Positions 36,649 through 47,502 of a DNA stretch of 64,000 nucleotides are shown piece after piece. Location: NCBI GenBank assembly GCA_024509875.1, contig JAMPIV010017771.1, positions 33,990-97,989 of the forward strand, written 5' to 3'. Within the stretch, counting starts at the first letter, position 1; each line of letters opens with the position of its first letter. This DNA is from Oreohelix idahoensis. Its lineage: Eukaryota; Mollusca; Gastropoda; Stylommatophora; Oreohelicidae. The notes under the pieces were generated by a model that had not been told where the DNA came from, did not search any database, and was given only the letters and a program-made list of their open reading frames with translations. The translations under genes and the position numbers were made by a program.

Positions 36649-38615
36649 TGTAGCGAAAGGTTTTCCTAGTATGATAGTAGTGGTAGAGCAGAAGTAGAAT
36701 CTCTCTCCAGAAAGTATGAAGTTCCAGTGCCCGAGAAGTACACTGGTATCACAAGTGAGTTACAGCTGTGAATACTCTGAGCTGGACAATAGATTTAGGC
36801 TTCAGAAGTATAAGATGCTACTTCGCTATCGTAACCCTATGTGATATTATAATTAAATTAGAAAAAGTAACTCAAAATTTAACAGTTAAAAAATTTAACA
36901 AGTCAAATGAGTACAATTATCCAATTTATTATGTACATCTATATATTCTTGTAATGATAAATGGGTGTTGGAAGATGGTAAAATGTATGATTATTTACAG
37001 TTACAAATTAAAATAACTAATAGAAAAAGTCTTGGATTTATCTTCCACTGAATTTATAAAACAAGTTTGTCACATTATCTCTTGCCATCTAGTTTTCATC
37101 ATTAGAAAGTCGTTTTAGAACTGCTCACAGGATTTGTTGGATGGAAATATATAAACTCAACTTTATCCACGTCTGCTCGAGGTTCCTCCGACACACTGGA
37201 GTACGGAAGACTTTCCTTCAGCCCGCCCTATATAACTACGGGGGACTAAGGTGTTGAAGTTTGGTTGACCTCTAGGCTTCAGTGAGCTGGATCAACTTCT
37301 TCAAGTCTTTAGTTTCTCGATCAGGAATGATCATAAACATTGATCATAAAAACCTGGAACAAGAAGTAATAGGTGGCCATTGTTCTAACAATCTCACCAC
37401 CCTCTGCTGTTCATGATGCGACCATGTCTTCAGTGTTTGTATGTAAATGAATGAATCATGGTAGTATATTACAGAGATAGCATGATAAGATAATGTATAA
37501 GGTGCAGAATTAACAATATACATGAATAAATCACATGTTATGATACATGGGTACGATATAACCTTTGCCTTCCACTTATGGATGTCAAGTCACTTATGTA
37601 CTTGCTGGTATGTCGTAAGCTTCCAGGCAAGAATTAGCCATAATATATTTGGCTAACCAATTAATGGTTATGCTTCCTGACAATGCCGGTGAAGGTTATC
37701 TCTGGTTAGCGTCATTCCCTTTTTTATTATATCTGCTACAATCAATCAGAAATAAAATCTGAAATAAAATGATATTAGTAATACATATATTTTTAATAAA
37801 CTTACATACCCTCTTAGGATTAATAAGCTCACGGTGAGACTGTATTGGCTTAACTTAATCTGCCCTGCATGCAGCGTGAAAATAGAACTTTTCTTGCAGA
37901 GGCTGTCCTCCAGTTTCTCACTCTGGCTTCTGGATTTGGTGTGTGATTTACAATGCGCCGCTCTGTCCTTATATTTCAGTCTCTCGCGCGTACGAGAAAG
38001 CAGCTCCCAAATTCCCCAAAAGATTTTAGTTTCATCTCCTGTTTTGAAGCTATTTGAAACAATCTGTGCTTTTCCTGTACTCGTTTTTCTCTTCTGTCAC
38101 TCACACACTTATCTCCTTCCTTCCTTCCTATATATCATTTCCTTTTCCCCATATGGGGCTTTCATTACATATAAGTTTTATACAATTCCGTTGAGGCTTG
38201 TTAGTGTAATAAATTTTTTAAAGATTATTAGCTAACTTTTAGCCGATGTGATGAAGGTGAAAAATATTAATTATCTTTAAAACTATTTATATTTGAATAA
38301 TATCCTTTTGGATATAATTCCTAGCCTATCTCCTTTGTTGAGTTATATTTATTTAATATTATTCCAACCATGCGTTCTCCTGTAGTGAATAATTTAATGT
38401 CCAGTAAATGCAAACTTTTAAAGTCGGCCATACATTCCTATATAGCTATTTCCTCATTCTTCAGTAATACTGTATGGCTTTTAACCGTAAGTCACATTTC
38501 CGCTGTCTACCAACTTCAAAGAAAGACCGCAGCGCTGACCTTGCGCTGGTGTGTGTGGGTGTCGCGTGGGCGTGTCGCGCTACAACCAAGCAAGTGTTTA
38601 CCAAATCTCGCTACA
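36649..38615 (-). repeat. Inner element, 3' LTR
   Basis: 1,967 bp, nearly identical to 43,305-45,269: about five differences seen by eye, mostly 1-2 bp indels, for example CCCTATATAAC here against CCCTATAAC there. The 133-codon plus-strand frame (37,834-38,235), present in both LTRs, is antisense to the element and has no recognised domain. Confidence 0.95.
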
Positions 38616-38630
38616 GAGCCCTCTTCTTTA
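38616..38630 (-). promoter_or_regulatory. Polypurine tract of the inner element
   Basis: On the minus strand TAAAGAAGAGGGCTC lies directly before the TG of the 3' LTR. Confidence 0.7.
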
Positions 38631-38647
38631 AAACAGTGCCTGCACGG

Positions 38648-39391
38648 TTAACTTTTTGGTAACACATGCTGCAGTTCCTCCTTAATTTTCTGTTTCTCTA
38701 TATCTCCTTTGATAGGATGCCTACTTAAAAAATCGGGTCCAAGATTGTCCCGTCCTGGTATGTATCTCACATTGAACGAATATGGAGATAACAGTAAACT
38801 CCACCTTAAAAGTCGTGAATTTAATTTTTTAGACACTGCTAAAAACATCAAAGGCTGGTGATCACTTTCCACAATGAAGTGTTTCCCGTAAAGAAAAGGG
38901 GCGAATTTGTTGATCGACCAGACCAAAGCGAGGCATTCACGTTCAACGGTAGAATAATTTCTCTCAGCTGTATTTAACTTTCTACTGGCAAAAGCTACTG
39001 GTAATAGCATATGTGGCGGTGTGTCTGCCCGCTGTAGTAATGTTGCTCCGATGCCTACATTGCTAGCATCCGTTCTTAGTACGAATTCTTGTGTGAGATC
39101 GGGAAGGGCAAGGATAGGTTTATTTGTCAGCTTATTTTTCAACTCTGTATAAGCCTGTTCACACTCCACAGTCCATTGTATTTTATCCGGCTGACCTTTT
39201 TTGGTTAAGTCGGTTAATGGCGCGCACAATGAGTTAAAATGGGGTATATATTTCTGATAAAACCCGCACAGTGACACAAAGGATCTTACATCCTTCTTAG
39301 TTTGTGGTCTTGGTGCTTTTCTCATTTTCTCTACATTCTTTGGGTCCGGAGACATTTGCCCTGTAGAGATAGTGTGACCTAAAAATTCCAT
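38648..39391 (-). pseudogene. Inner element RT connection and RNase H
   Basis: A 247-codon frame continuing the RT after a frameshift at about 39,380-39,391: FLGHTISTGQMSPDPKN, KKDVRSFVSLCGFYQKYI, LRTDASNVGIGATLL (first RNase H Asp), STVERECLALVWSINKF (Glu), VESDHQPLMFL (Asp; TDHKP in the outer copy) and RDNLGPDFLSRHPIKG (final Asp). The frame stops close to the polypurine tract. All four RNase H acids are visible, so the domain is intact apart from its fusion break. Confidence 0.93.
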
Positions 39392-40347
39392 GTCTCACAT
39401 CCAATATGACACTTAGTTGGGCGTGCTGTCAATCCCGTTTCTCTTAATCTACCTAACAACATGGAGAGTGCTACTACGTGTTCCTCGAATGTAGTGGTAG
39501 CAATCAGAATATCATCCATGAAGTTGGTGATATGAGGATTTTGTAATGGTTCCAACAATTTCCTCATCATTCTGGTGAAGATACTTGGAGCATTCTTTAA
39601 ACCAAATGGGAGTACATTGAACTCGTAATGTCCATCCGGTGTACTAAAGGCTAACAGTTTCCTAACTTCTGGTTTCACTGGTATTTGGTAGTATCCCTTG
39701 CTTAGATCTACTTTTGAAAAATACCGAGCCTTACTCAATGTAGCAAACAACTGATTGGTGTCAGGTAATGGGTCTACCTGAGATTCAGTGATAGCATTTA
39801 GTTTCCTATAATCAATGCATAACCTGGGTTCACCACTAGGCTTCCTTAATAGCACCACACTTGAGCTGTAGGGAGATTCAGACTTTGAAATAATTTTCTC
39901 TTTTAAGAGATAATCAATCTCATCCTTGAGTGCCTGTCCTTTAGCATAAGGTATAGGGTATGTCCGCATACAAACTGGTGTAGGGTCAGTAATCGTCATG
40001 TCATACTCTAACAGATTAGTACACCCCGGCTTATCTGTGAGTACATCAGCATGGATTTCTAACACCTCCTGAACCTTTTTCCTCTGCTCAAGAGTTAAAT
40101 GTTCACTCACATTAACCTGAGCATAGCTTTCCGTAGTTGATAGGGGGTATTCCATGGAGGAAATTGGTTCATCCTGCATTTCTGTTGCAATGGCCAGGGT
40201 CATGATATGGGCAACTTCTGATGCTTCCCTGTCATAATACTTTTTAAGAAGGTTGACATGATACACCTTCTCCTTTCCTTTCTTGTCAATCTTATAGTTG
40301 GTCCGGGAAAGTTTTTTCCAATATGACGTAGGGTCCCTGCCATCCAA
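39379..40347 (-). pseudogene. Inner element reverse transcriptase
   Basis: A 322-codon frame. Residues 12-38 still belong to the integrase C-terminus (SRTNYKIDKKGKEKVYHVNL). RT follows: LRKPSGEPRLCIDYRKLNAI (167-186), FSKVDLSKGYYQIPV with D214, LPFGLKNAPSIF and active-site FMDD at 276-279. It runs off into a wrong frame after KCHIGC. The run-on from integrase to RT, with no stop intended between them, directly shows the integrase-RT order. Frameshifts border it on both sides (about 40,310-40,365 and about 39,385), some in short homopolymers, so sequencing error is a real alternative to decay. Confidence 0.93.
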
Positions 40348-40358
40348 TTTGCAATTTA

Positions 40359-40900
40359 TTATTGCTGCTTGGGCAACAGTAACAGAACCTTTTCTCCCAC
40401 CTCAAGTTCCCTATCTTTTGCTGTTTTATTGTAGTAAGCAGCCTGCTTCCTCCTGGCCTGTCTCAAGTTATCATTTGCCAGTTTCCAACTTGTTTTCAAT
40501 CGAGATGTCAACTCGTTGACGTATTGGTATGAAGAAGTCACGGTTTCTTCTGCTTTTTCATCAGTCCATGTCCGCAACAATGCTTCCAGTGGACCTTTGA
40601 TTGGTCGTCCAAACAACAATGTAGCTGGAGCCAATCCTGTGGAGTTATGTGGGACTTCCCTATAGGCAAATAGTGCTGAGGGTAAGTATGTGTCCCAAGT
40701 TTCAGGTTTCTCACTAGCCAACTTTCTAAGGATTGAAATGAGCGTGCCATTGAACCGCTCTACTTGACCATTCCCTTGGGCGTGGTACGGGCTACAGTGA
40801 TAATGTCTAGCTTGAAATAACCTGAATACTTCTTGTGTTAGCTTTCCCCTAAACTGAGAACCATTGTCAGTCAATATTGATGTGGGAAACCTAATCGGGT
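40359..40900 (-). pseudogene. Inner element integrase core (second half) and C-terminus
   Basis: In the frame that runs down from 40,979, recognisable protein starts at about 40,900: FPTSILTDNGSQFRG (second catalytic Asp), SPYHAQGNGQVERFNGTL (catalytic Glu). Exactly 35 residues separate Asp and Glu, the DD35E spacing. It goes on through WDTYLPSALFAYREVPHNST, TLLFGRPIKGP and EVGEKVLLLLP. It is joined to the preceding 717-codon frame by a frameshift near 40,890 and loses frame again near 40,365, before the GPY/F module. Confidence 0.92.
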
Positions 40901-43024
40901 GAATATTGTTAACAGTGCCTCTGCCACATGTTTCGAATCTATCGATGACATTGCTACTGCCTCTCCCCACATAGAGCAAGTATCGACCAAGGTTAAGATA
41001 TATGCATTTCTCTTCTTGGTCCTACTGAGGGGTCCAACAATATCCACGGCAACACGTTCGAAGGGCGTTCCCATGATGGGCATTTCTCCCAGTGTTGCTG
41101 GTGCAGTCCTATGTTTAGGAGCTACTCTTTGGCATTCTGGACAGGATCTCACATACCTCTTTATGTCCTCTGTGATCCCTGGCCAAAAGTAGTGACAGGC
41201 TATCCGTTGTCCAGTGGCCCCTATTCCCATATGTCCACTGAAGGGTATAGCATGTCCTAGCTTCATAACCTGCTCCCTGTATGATTTTGGCACTACAAGC
41301 TGTCCATGTCCTTTTGGTCCTGTTCCAGCTTTTCTATATAGTAGGCCTTTTTTCATATATAAGTCTCCTTTCTCTGGAGGGTTATGGCTTTTAGGTAATT
41401 TGCCAAAGCAAGGCTTCAATGTACTGTCAGCAGTTTGAGCCTTTCTCATCTCTTCTGGATGAGTATTGATGATAGTGTCCTCCTCTTTCTTAGAGCTTGC
41501 CCTGGTCTGGACTGTTGCCATCACTATGGGTCTTATAGGTTCTCCTAGAAAGACATATCTACATCCCAGTATTAATGGGTAGATAGGGTTGTCCATCACT
41601 GCTGCTTTGATCTCTCCTTCCACATAGCGAGATCTTATGTTGATTCGGGCTATGGGCAGTGTCATGGTTCCTGCTCCCTTGACTGGTCCTCTGATTTCCA
41701 CTGTTTCTGTGGTTATCTGTTCCGGACTCACCAGAGAAGAGCACACTACTGAGTCAAAGTCCAAGCCTGTATCATATAAGCACAGTACTTGGGTGCCATT
41801 CAAGGTCACTTCCTCACAGACAGGGGGATGATGGAGGTCATTCTGACTATCTGCCAGGTCCTTCCTTCCCTTGTTCTCTGTTGTAAGGCATGCAGCGTGA
41901 TGAGGAGGGTTTTTCCGTCTGCATTCCGCAGTATTGTGGTTACTCATTTGGCAAGATTTACACCACTTTCCTTCCTTTCTTGGAGGTTTCTTTTCTGATC
42001 CTAGAGGGTTTTTGTCTTTATAATCAGTTCTGTGTTTGTTCTTGTTGGAATTGTCCCTGTGTTCATAGTTGGTAAAGTTTTGTGAAGGTTTGAAGTTCTC
42101 ACCCTGCTTCTTCTTATTTCCTGATACTTCTGACTGAGCTGCTTGATATCTTTCAGCCATGGTTAAAATATCTTCCAATCTCTCAGCTCCTTGTTCCATA
42201 AGAAATTTTCTCATTTCTTGAGGCATGGATTCTCTCAGTTGCTCCATCATGACCATTTCTTTTATATCTTGACACTTTCCTAAGCTAATCCATTTTGTCA
42301 GATAAGTTTCCAATCTGGCAGAAAACTGGTGATAGTTTTCTCCTGGAAGTAGCTTAGCAGTTCGGAATCTCTTTCTATAAGATTCAGAATTCTTTTCGTA
42401 CCTGACCAGTAAAGCTTGTTTTAAGATTTCATAATCTTCCTGGTCTTCTTTTGAGAGTTTTAAATAAACATCGTATGAAACTCCCCTCAACCCCTGAGAT
42501 AGCTTAAGGCTCCATTTTTCCTTTTCCAATCCATAGGTAGAGGCCAGTCTCTCATATCTATCCAGGTACGACTCAATGGCGTCCTCTTTTTCAATAAATG
42601 GATCCAGGTGGAAACTCATGGCTCCATTTGCCGCGCTATGGTTGGAGCTACTCTCAGAGTGAGGTGAGCTAGCACCATGATTGCTAGCTGCTCCCTGGAG
42701 TTCAAGTTCCTTTAAACTTAACTCATGCGCTCTTTGTAACCTTCTTTCTTCAGCTTCCAAAATTAGTCTCTTTTCTTCTCTTTCCAGTCTTTTGGCTTCT
42801 CTCTCTGCTTCTAATTTCTTAGCTTCAGTCTCAACTTCCATTCTTTTGGTCTCTCTTTCTGCCTCTAATTTCTTAGCTTCAGCCTCAACTTCCATTCTTT
42901 TGGTCTCTCTATCTAAATATTTATCCACTTCAGTTGTGATATATCGAATTAGAGCATCTCCTGTCATACCCAAGTCTTTTCCTTCCTGCATAATCGCAGC
43001 TCTAAATTTCACCAATTCAGCCAT
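40871..43024 (-). CDS. Inner element Gag, protease and integrase N-terminal half
   Basis: A 717-codon frame with an ATG start. Residues 33-110 are a charged coiled coil with an 18-residue unit repeated in tandem (about 41-58 and 59-76). Residues 136-300 are capsid-like; 229-295 resemble a SCAN domain (YHQFSARLETYLTKW, MEQLRESMPQEMRKFLMEQG). A CX2CX4HX4C knuckle is at 355-368. Protease spans about 405-500 with D418-T-G420. Integrase zinc-binding residues are H591, H598, C628 and C631; the first core Asp is D661 (VAVDIVGPL). The frame is lost after residue 712, inside the integrase core. Gag and the first part of pol are thus one frame. It acts in particle assembly, maturation and integration; the copy is inactive because pol is broken. 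Confidence 0.95.
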   Translation of the reverse strand: MAELVKFRAAIMQEGKDLGMTGDALIRYITTEVDKYLDRETKRMEVEAEAKKLEAERETKRMEVETEAKKLEAEREAKRLEREEKRLILEAEERRLQRAHELSLKELELQGAASNHGASSPHSESSSNHSAANGAMSFHLDPFIEKEDAIESYLDRYERLASTYGLEKEKWSLKLSQGLRGVSYDVYLKLSKEDQEDYEILKQALLVRYEKNSESYRKRFRTAKLLPGENYHQFSARLETYLTKWISLGKCQDIKEMVMMEQLRESMPQEMRKFLMEQGAERLEDILTMAERYQAAQSEVSGNKKKQGENFKPSQNFTNYEHRDNSNKNKHRTDYKDKNPLGSEKKPPRKEGKWCKSCQMSNHNTAECRRKNPPHHAACLTTENKGRKDLADSQNDLHHPPVCEEVTLNGTQVLCLYDTGLDFDSVVCSSLVSPEQITTETVEIRGPVKGAGTMTLPIARINIRSRYVEGEIKAAVMDNPIYPLILGCRYVFLGEPIRPIVMATVQTRASSKKEEDTIINTHPEEMRKAQTADSTLKPCFGKLPKSHNPPEKGDLYMKKGLLYRKAGTGPKGHGQLVVPKSYREQVMKLGHAIPFSGHMGIGATGQRIACHYFWPGITEDIKRYVRSCPECQRVAPKHRTAPATLGEMPIMGTPFERVAVDIVGPLSRTKKRNAYILTLVDTCSMWGEAVAMSSIDSKHVAEALLTIFTRLGFPHQY

Positions 43025-43284
43025 GATGCTTACTTACCAGAGGGTATATAATTTTATCTTCACTAACAAACTAACTTAATTAAAATCAATTAATTACTTT
43101 GAACAAGACAAATCCTTAAAACCTTGTGAGCGTTTCCTATTTACTTCGTACTCAATGGTACTACTATTACAAACAAATTTCTAAGTTTTTAGAATTTTTT
43201 CCAAAAAAAAAATTTATTTTTACAAACTATTTGTGGCTCAAGATAGAAGAATACATAGATAGTGGCCCAGGATACAAAATAATA

Positions 43285-43303
43285 TCCCGCGAAAGAGCCC
43301 CCA
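43285..43303 (-). promoter_or_regulatory. Primer-binding site of the inner element
   Basis: One base after the 5' LTR, the minus strand reads TGGGGGCTCTTTCGCGGGA. The first nine bases equal the start of the well-known proline-tRNA primer site of gammaretroviruses. tRNA-Pro priming is therefore plausible but unproven. Confidence 0.65.
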
Positions 43304-43304
43304 A

Positions 43305-45269
43305 TGTAGCGAAAGGTTTTCCTAGTATGATAGTAGTGGTAGAGCAGAAGTAGAATCTCTCTCCAGAAAGTATGAAGTTCCAGTGCCCGAGAAGTACACT
43401 GGTATCACAAGTGAGTTACAGCTGTGAATACTCTGAGCTGGACAATAGATTTAGGCTTCAGAAGTATAAGATGCTACTTCGCTATCGTAACCCTATGTGA
43501 TATTATAATTAAATTAAAAAAAGTAACTCAAAATTTAACAGTTAAAAATTTAACAAGTCAAATGAGTACAATTATCCAATTTATTATGTACATCTATATA
43601 TTCTTGTAATGATAAATGGGTGTTGGAAGATGGTAAAATGTATGATTATTTACAGTTACAAATTAAAATAACTAATAGAAAAAGTCTTGGATTTATCTTC
43701 CACTGAATTTATAAAACAAGTTTGTCACATTATCTCTTGCCATCTAGTTTTCATCATTAGAAAGTCGTTTTAGAACTGCTCACAGGATTTGTTGGATGGA
43801 AAAATATAAACTCAACTTTATCCACGTCTGCTCGAGGTTCCTCCGACACACTGGAGTACGGAAGACTTTCCTTCAGCCCGCCCTATAACTACGGGGGACT
43901 AAGGTGTTGAAGTTTGGTTGACCTCTAGGCTTCAGTGAGCTGGATCAACTTCTTCAAGTCTTTAGTTTCTCGATCAGGAATGATCATAAACATTGATCAT
44001 AAAAACCTGGAACAAGAAGTAATAGGTGGCCATTGTTCTAACAATCTCACCACCCTCTGCTGTTCATGATGCGACCATGTCTTCAGTGTTTGTATGTAAA
44101 TGAATGAATCATGGTAGTATATTACAGAGATAGCATGATAAGATAATGTATAAGGTGCAGAATTAACAATATACATGAATAAATCACATGTTATGATACA
44201 TGGGTACGATATAACCTTTGCCTTCCACTTATGGATGTCAAGTCACTTATGTACTTGCTGGTATGTCGTAAGCTTCCAGGCAAGAATTAGCCATAATATA
44301 TTTGGCTAACCAATTAATGGTTATGCTTCCTGACAATGCCGGTGAAGGTTATCTCTGGTTAGCGTCATTCCCTTTTTTATTATATCTGCTACAATCAATC
44401 AGAAATAAAATCTGAAATAAAATGATATTAGTAATACATATATTTTTAATAAACTTACATACCCTCTTAGGATTAATAAGCTCACGGTGAGACTGTATTG
44501 GCTTAACTTAATCTGCCCTGCATGCAGCGTGAAAATAGAACTTTTCTTGCAGAGGCTGTCCTCCAGTTTCTCACTCTGGCTTCTGGATTTGGTGTGTGAT
44601 TTACAATGCGCCGCTCTGTCCTTATATTTCAGTCTCTCGCGCGTACGAGAAAGCAGCTCCCAAATTCCCCAAAAGATTTTAGTTTCATCTCCTGTTTTGA
44701 AGCTATTTGAAACAATCTGTGCTTTTCCTGTACTCGTTTTTCTCTTCTGTCACTCACACACTTATCTCCTTCCTTCCTTCCTATATATCATTTCCTTTTC
44801 CCCATATGGGGCTTTCATTACATATAAGTTTTATACAATTCCGTTGAGGCTTGTTAGTGTAATAAATTTTTTTAAAGATTATTAGCTAACTTTTAGCCGA
44901 TGTGATGAAGGTGAAAAATATTAATTATCTTTAAAACTATTTATATTTGAATAATATCCTTTTGGATATAATTCCTAGCCTATCTCCTTTGTTGAGTTAT
45001 ATTTATTTAATATTATTCCAACCATGCGTTCTCCTGTAGTGAATAATTTAATGTCCAGTAAATGCAAACTTTTAAAGTCGGCCATACATTCCTATATAGC
45101 TATTTCCTCATTCTTCAGTAATACTGTATGGCTTTTAACCGTAAGTCACATTTCCGCTGTCTACCAACTTCAAAGAAAGACCGCAGCGCTGACCTTGCGC
45201 TGGTGTGTGTGGGTGTCGCGTGGGCGTGTCGCGCTACAACCAAGCAAGTGTTTACCAAATCTCGCTACA
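43305..45269 (-). repeat. Inner element, 5' LTR
   Basis: 1,965 bp, partner of 36,649-38,615. The promoter should lie in this copy. On the minus strand a TATA-like GTTATAGGGCGGGC (near 43,885) is shortened by 2 bp compared with GTTATATAGGGCGGGC in the other LTR. I cannot assign the transcription start. Confidence 0.95.
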
Positions 45270-45941
45270 TTCTTAACAAAGCTACATGTGGACCTTTAAT
45301 TGTGTGGACCTATTTGTCCATGCACCGGTATGGTCTCTTCCACTCGAAGCTTTATAGTGATGATTTTTCCTCCCAGAATTATCATTCACAAAACGACCGC
45401 TACCAATTTTTCTTTTGGGGCTGTCTCCCCTCTTAAAATTCTTGATGAGAGATTTCCTCTCTACATCCTCTTCCTCCAGTTTGTTTAAGTCCGATTGAGG
45501 GATTTTCGGCTTATCCTGGGGTAAGACATCTTTTTGCACTCTCCGCATAGTGGCCATTGTAAAACAGTTAAGTGAAGCTTGTCCGTGAAAAGGGGCTTCC
45601 CATTCCATTTGGTCCACTTTATCAAATCTATTTTTCCTTTTATTGTCAGGCCTGATTTTGCCCCATGGCGTGTCCAGGTCCTGATCCATGTTCCCACTTG
45701 TGGGTGTTCCCTCATGTGCTATGCTACACCTTTCTACAAAGTTCTCAATGTCCCATCTTGCTTTGGGCCAATAATAATTGTGAGCCACCTTTTGAATGAT
45801 GGTACCTATTTTCTCATGGTCCCCATCTGGTTTCACATGTAGGCTCCTTATTAAGTCTGTCCTATATCTTTTTGGAAGAACCAGCTGTCCGTGACCATGG
45901 GATCTAGTTCCAGTCTTCCTATACATCAACTTGTTTTTCAT
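45270..45941 (-). pseudogene. Outer element integrase N-terminus joined to an unrecognised segment
   Basis: The start of the frame (45,941 to about 45,750) matches the integrase zinc-binding region of the inner element: LMYRKTGTRSHGHGQLVLPK, RSLHVKPDGDHEKIG (His pair), AHNYYWPKARWDIENFVERC (first Cys). The second Cys is gone. From about 45,745 to 45,300 the frame codes for residues with no integrase similarity (for example FHGQASLNCFTMATMRRVQK and KRGDSPKRKIGSGRFVNDN), replacing the catalytic core. Genuine integrase similarity returns only in the last 25 bases before the inner element. The frame itself is shifted relative to gag at a poly-A near 45,935. Confidence 0.75.
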
Positions 45942-47298
45942 ATAAAAAATCTCCTTTGCCTGGAGTTGTATGACAAGTTGACAATTTTCTGAAACAAGGC
46001 TTGAGTGTTTTATCCCCAGCCTGTGCCTTCCTCATCTCTTCTGGAGTGGTATCCAACATAATATCCTCCTCCTGTCTTGAGGTCGACCTGACCTGAAGGG
46101 TTTCCATATACACAGGTTTCCTTCTGCAACGGTCAGTGTCATGATTGTCCATCTGACAATTCTTACACCACCTTTTTCCTTGGTTGAAAGATTTTCTTTC
46201 ATCATATTTCCTTTCATCGAATTGTGGGAATTTATTTTTATTGTCATACCGTGGCCTATCAAATTGGTGCTTACCTTTATTTTGATCCCTAGGATCAAAT
46301 TTATTAAAGTTCTGTGGTGCCCTAAAGTTGTCCACCTGTTTCTTTTTATTACCTGTTACCTCTGCTTGAGCTGCTTGATACCTTTCAGCAACATTTAGCA
46401 ACTCATCCAGCCTCTCTGCACCTTGTTCCATGAGAAACTTTCTCAGGTCTGGAGCCATGGACTCTCTTAGTTGCTCTATAAGGACCATTTCCTTAAGATC
46501 TTGGGTTTTCCCCAGAGAAGTCCATTTCTCCAAGTATGTCTCTATTCGTGCAGAGAACTGGTGATAGGTTTCACCTGACAGTAGTTTAGCATTCCTAAAT
46601 TTTTTTCTATAGAATTCTGCATTCTTTTCATACCTTAACAAAAGAGCCTGCTTTAGCATGTCATAATTTTCCTGATCACCTCTGCTCATTTTTTCAAAAA
46701 CTTCATAAGCTGCCCCACGAAGTCCCTGAGATAACTTTAAGCTCCACCTTTCTCTCTCTAACCCATACGTGGTAGCTAATAGTTCGTACCTATTTATATA
46801 GCTCTCAATATCATCGTCTTTCTCAACAAAATGATCTAAATGAAAATTCATAGCTGAGGTTGAGGCTCCTTGAGTAACCGTAGCATCAGAGGCAAAGGGA
46901 CTGGCACCATTTTCAGGAGCATGGCCTTGAAACTCAAACTCCCTTAGTCGTAATTCATGTTCCCTTTGTAATCTTTTCTCCTCCTTTTCTGCTTCCCTCT
47001 CTGCAGCTAATTTCCTCTCTTCTGCAGCCTGTCTTCTTTCCTCGGCTTCCAATTTCTTAGCCTCTTTGTCAGCCTCAATCTGCAACCTCTTAGTCTCAGC
47101 CTCAGCTTCAAATTGTAACTTCTTAATTTCCCTTCCAGCCTCTAACCTTCTTTCGGCTTCTTTTTCTAATCTTCTTTCTTCGCGTTCAATAAATTTGTCA
47201 CATTCCGTTGTGACATAGGCAACCATAACTTGCCCATCTAATCCTAACTCTTTTGCAGTCTGAACCGCAGCAGATCGAAATTTGGCCAGGTCCGCCAT
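45919..47298 (-). pseudogene. Outer element Gag, protease deleted
   Basis: A 459-codon frame with an ATG start. Residues 36-122 are a long Glu/Lys/Arg coiled coil. Residues 150-315 are capsid-like, with the SCAN-like stretch at about 245-309 (YHQFSARIETYLEKW, LIEQLRESMAPDLRKFLMEQ). The knuckle is at 378-391 (C378, C381, H386, C391). Compared with the inner Gag, about 126 residues that hold the whole protease are absent: CRRK is followed directly by PVYMETLQVRS, the linker before integrase. The deletion is in frame. The last residues are shifted at a homopolymer near 45,935. Gag could still be made; maturation would need a protease from elsewhere. Confidence 0.93.
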
Positions 47299-47478
47299 TG
47301 TCTATCAGGTAAATTTTTATAATGTCTACCCAACAATTCAATTTCTAACTATATATCTAATGGACAACACAGGCACCGTGAGCTCAACCTTATTTAATTC
47401 CACCCAAGGATACCTTTTAATTCTTATATTCCCTGAAGTGAATTACCCCCAATATTTTTAATAGTTAAAGATTCAAAA

Positions 47479-47498
47479 TCCCAAGAGCGAGACCCCAA
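47479..47498 (-). promoter_or_regulatory. Primer-binding-site-like sequence of the outer element
   Basis: Four bases after the 5' LTR the minus strand reads TTGGGGTCTCGCTCTTGGGA. It is placed like the inner element's site and similar to it in its first half. The tRNA is not identified. Confidence 0.6.
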
Positions 47499-47502
47499 TA
47501 TA

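Larger units (their letters stand above)
36649..45269 (-). mobile_element. Inner Ty3/Gypsy element, Gmr1-like, nested
   Basis: A complete LTR element (8,621 bp) inserted in the outer element, same orientation. LTRs begin TGTAGCGAGATTTGG and end AACCTTTCGCTACA in element sense. The TSD is TTCTT at 36,644-36,648 and at 45,270-45,274, perfect. Domain order in sense: coiled-coil gag with SCAN-like segment, CCHC knuckle, protease, integrase (HHCC, DD35E core, GPY/F), RT, RNase H. Integrase before RT is diagnostic of Gmr1-like Ty3/Gypsy elements. At least four frameshifts break pol. The LTRs differ from the outer element's in sequence, so the two are distinct lineages. Confidence 0.95.

Noticed and set aside
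37834..38235. 133-codon hydrophobic frame present in both inner LTRs
   Set aside because: The LTRs are near-identical, so the frame is one observation, not two. It is antisense to the element and has no motif.
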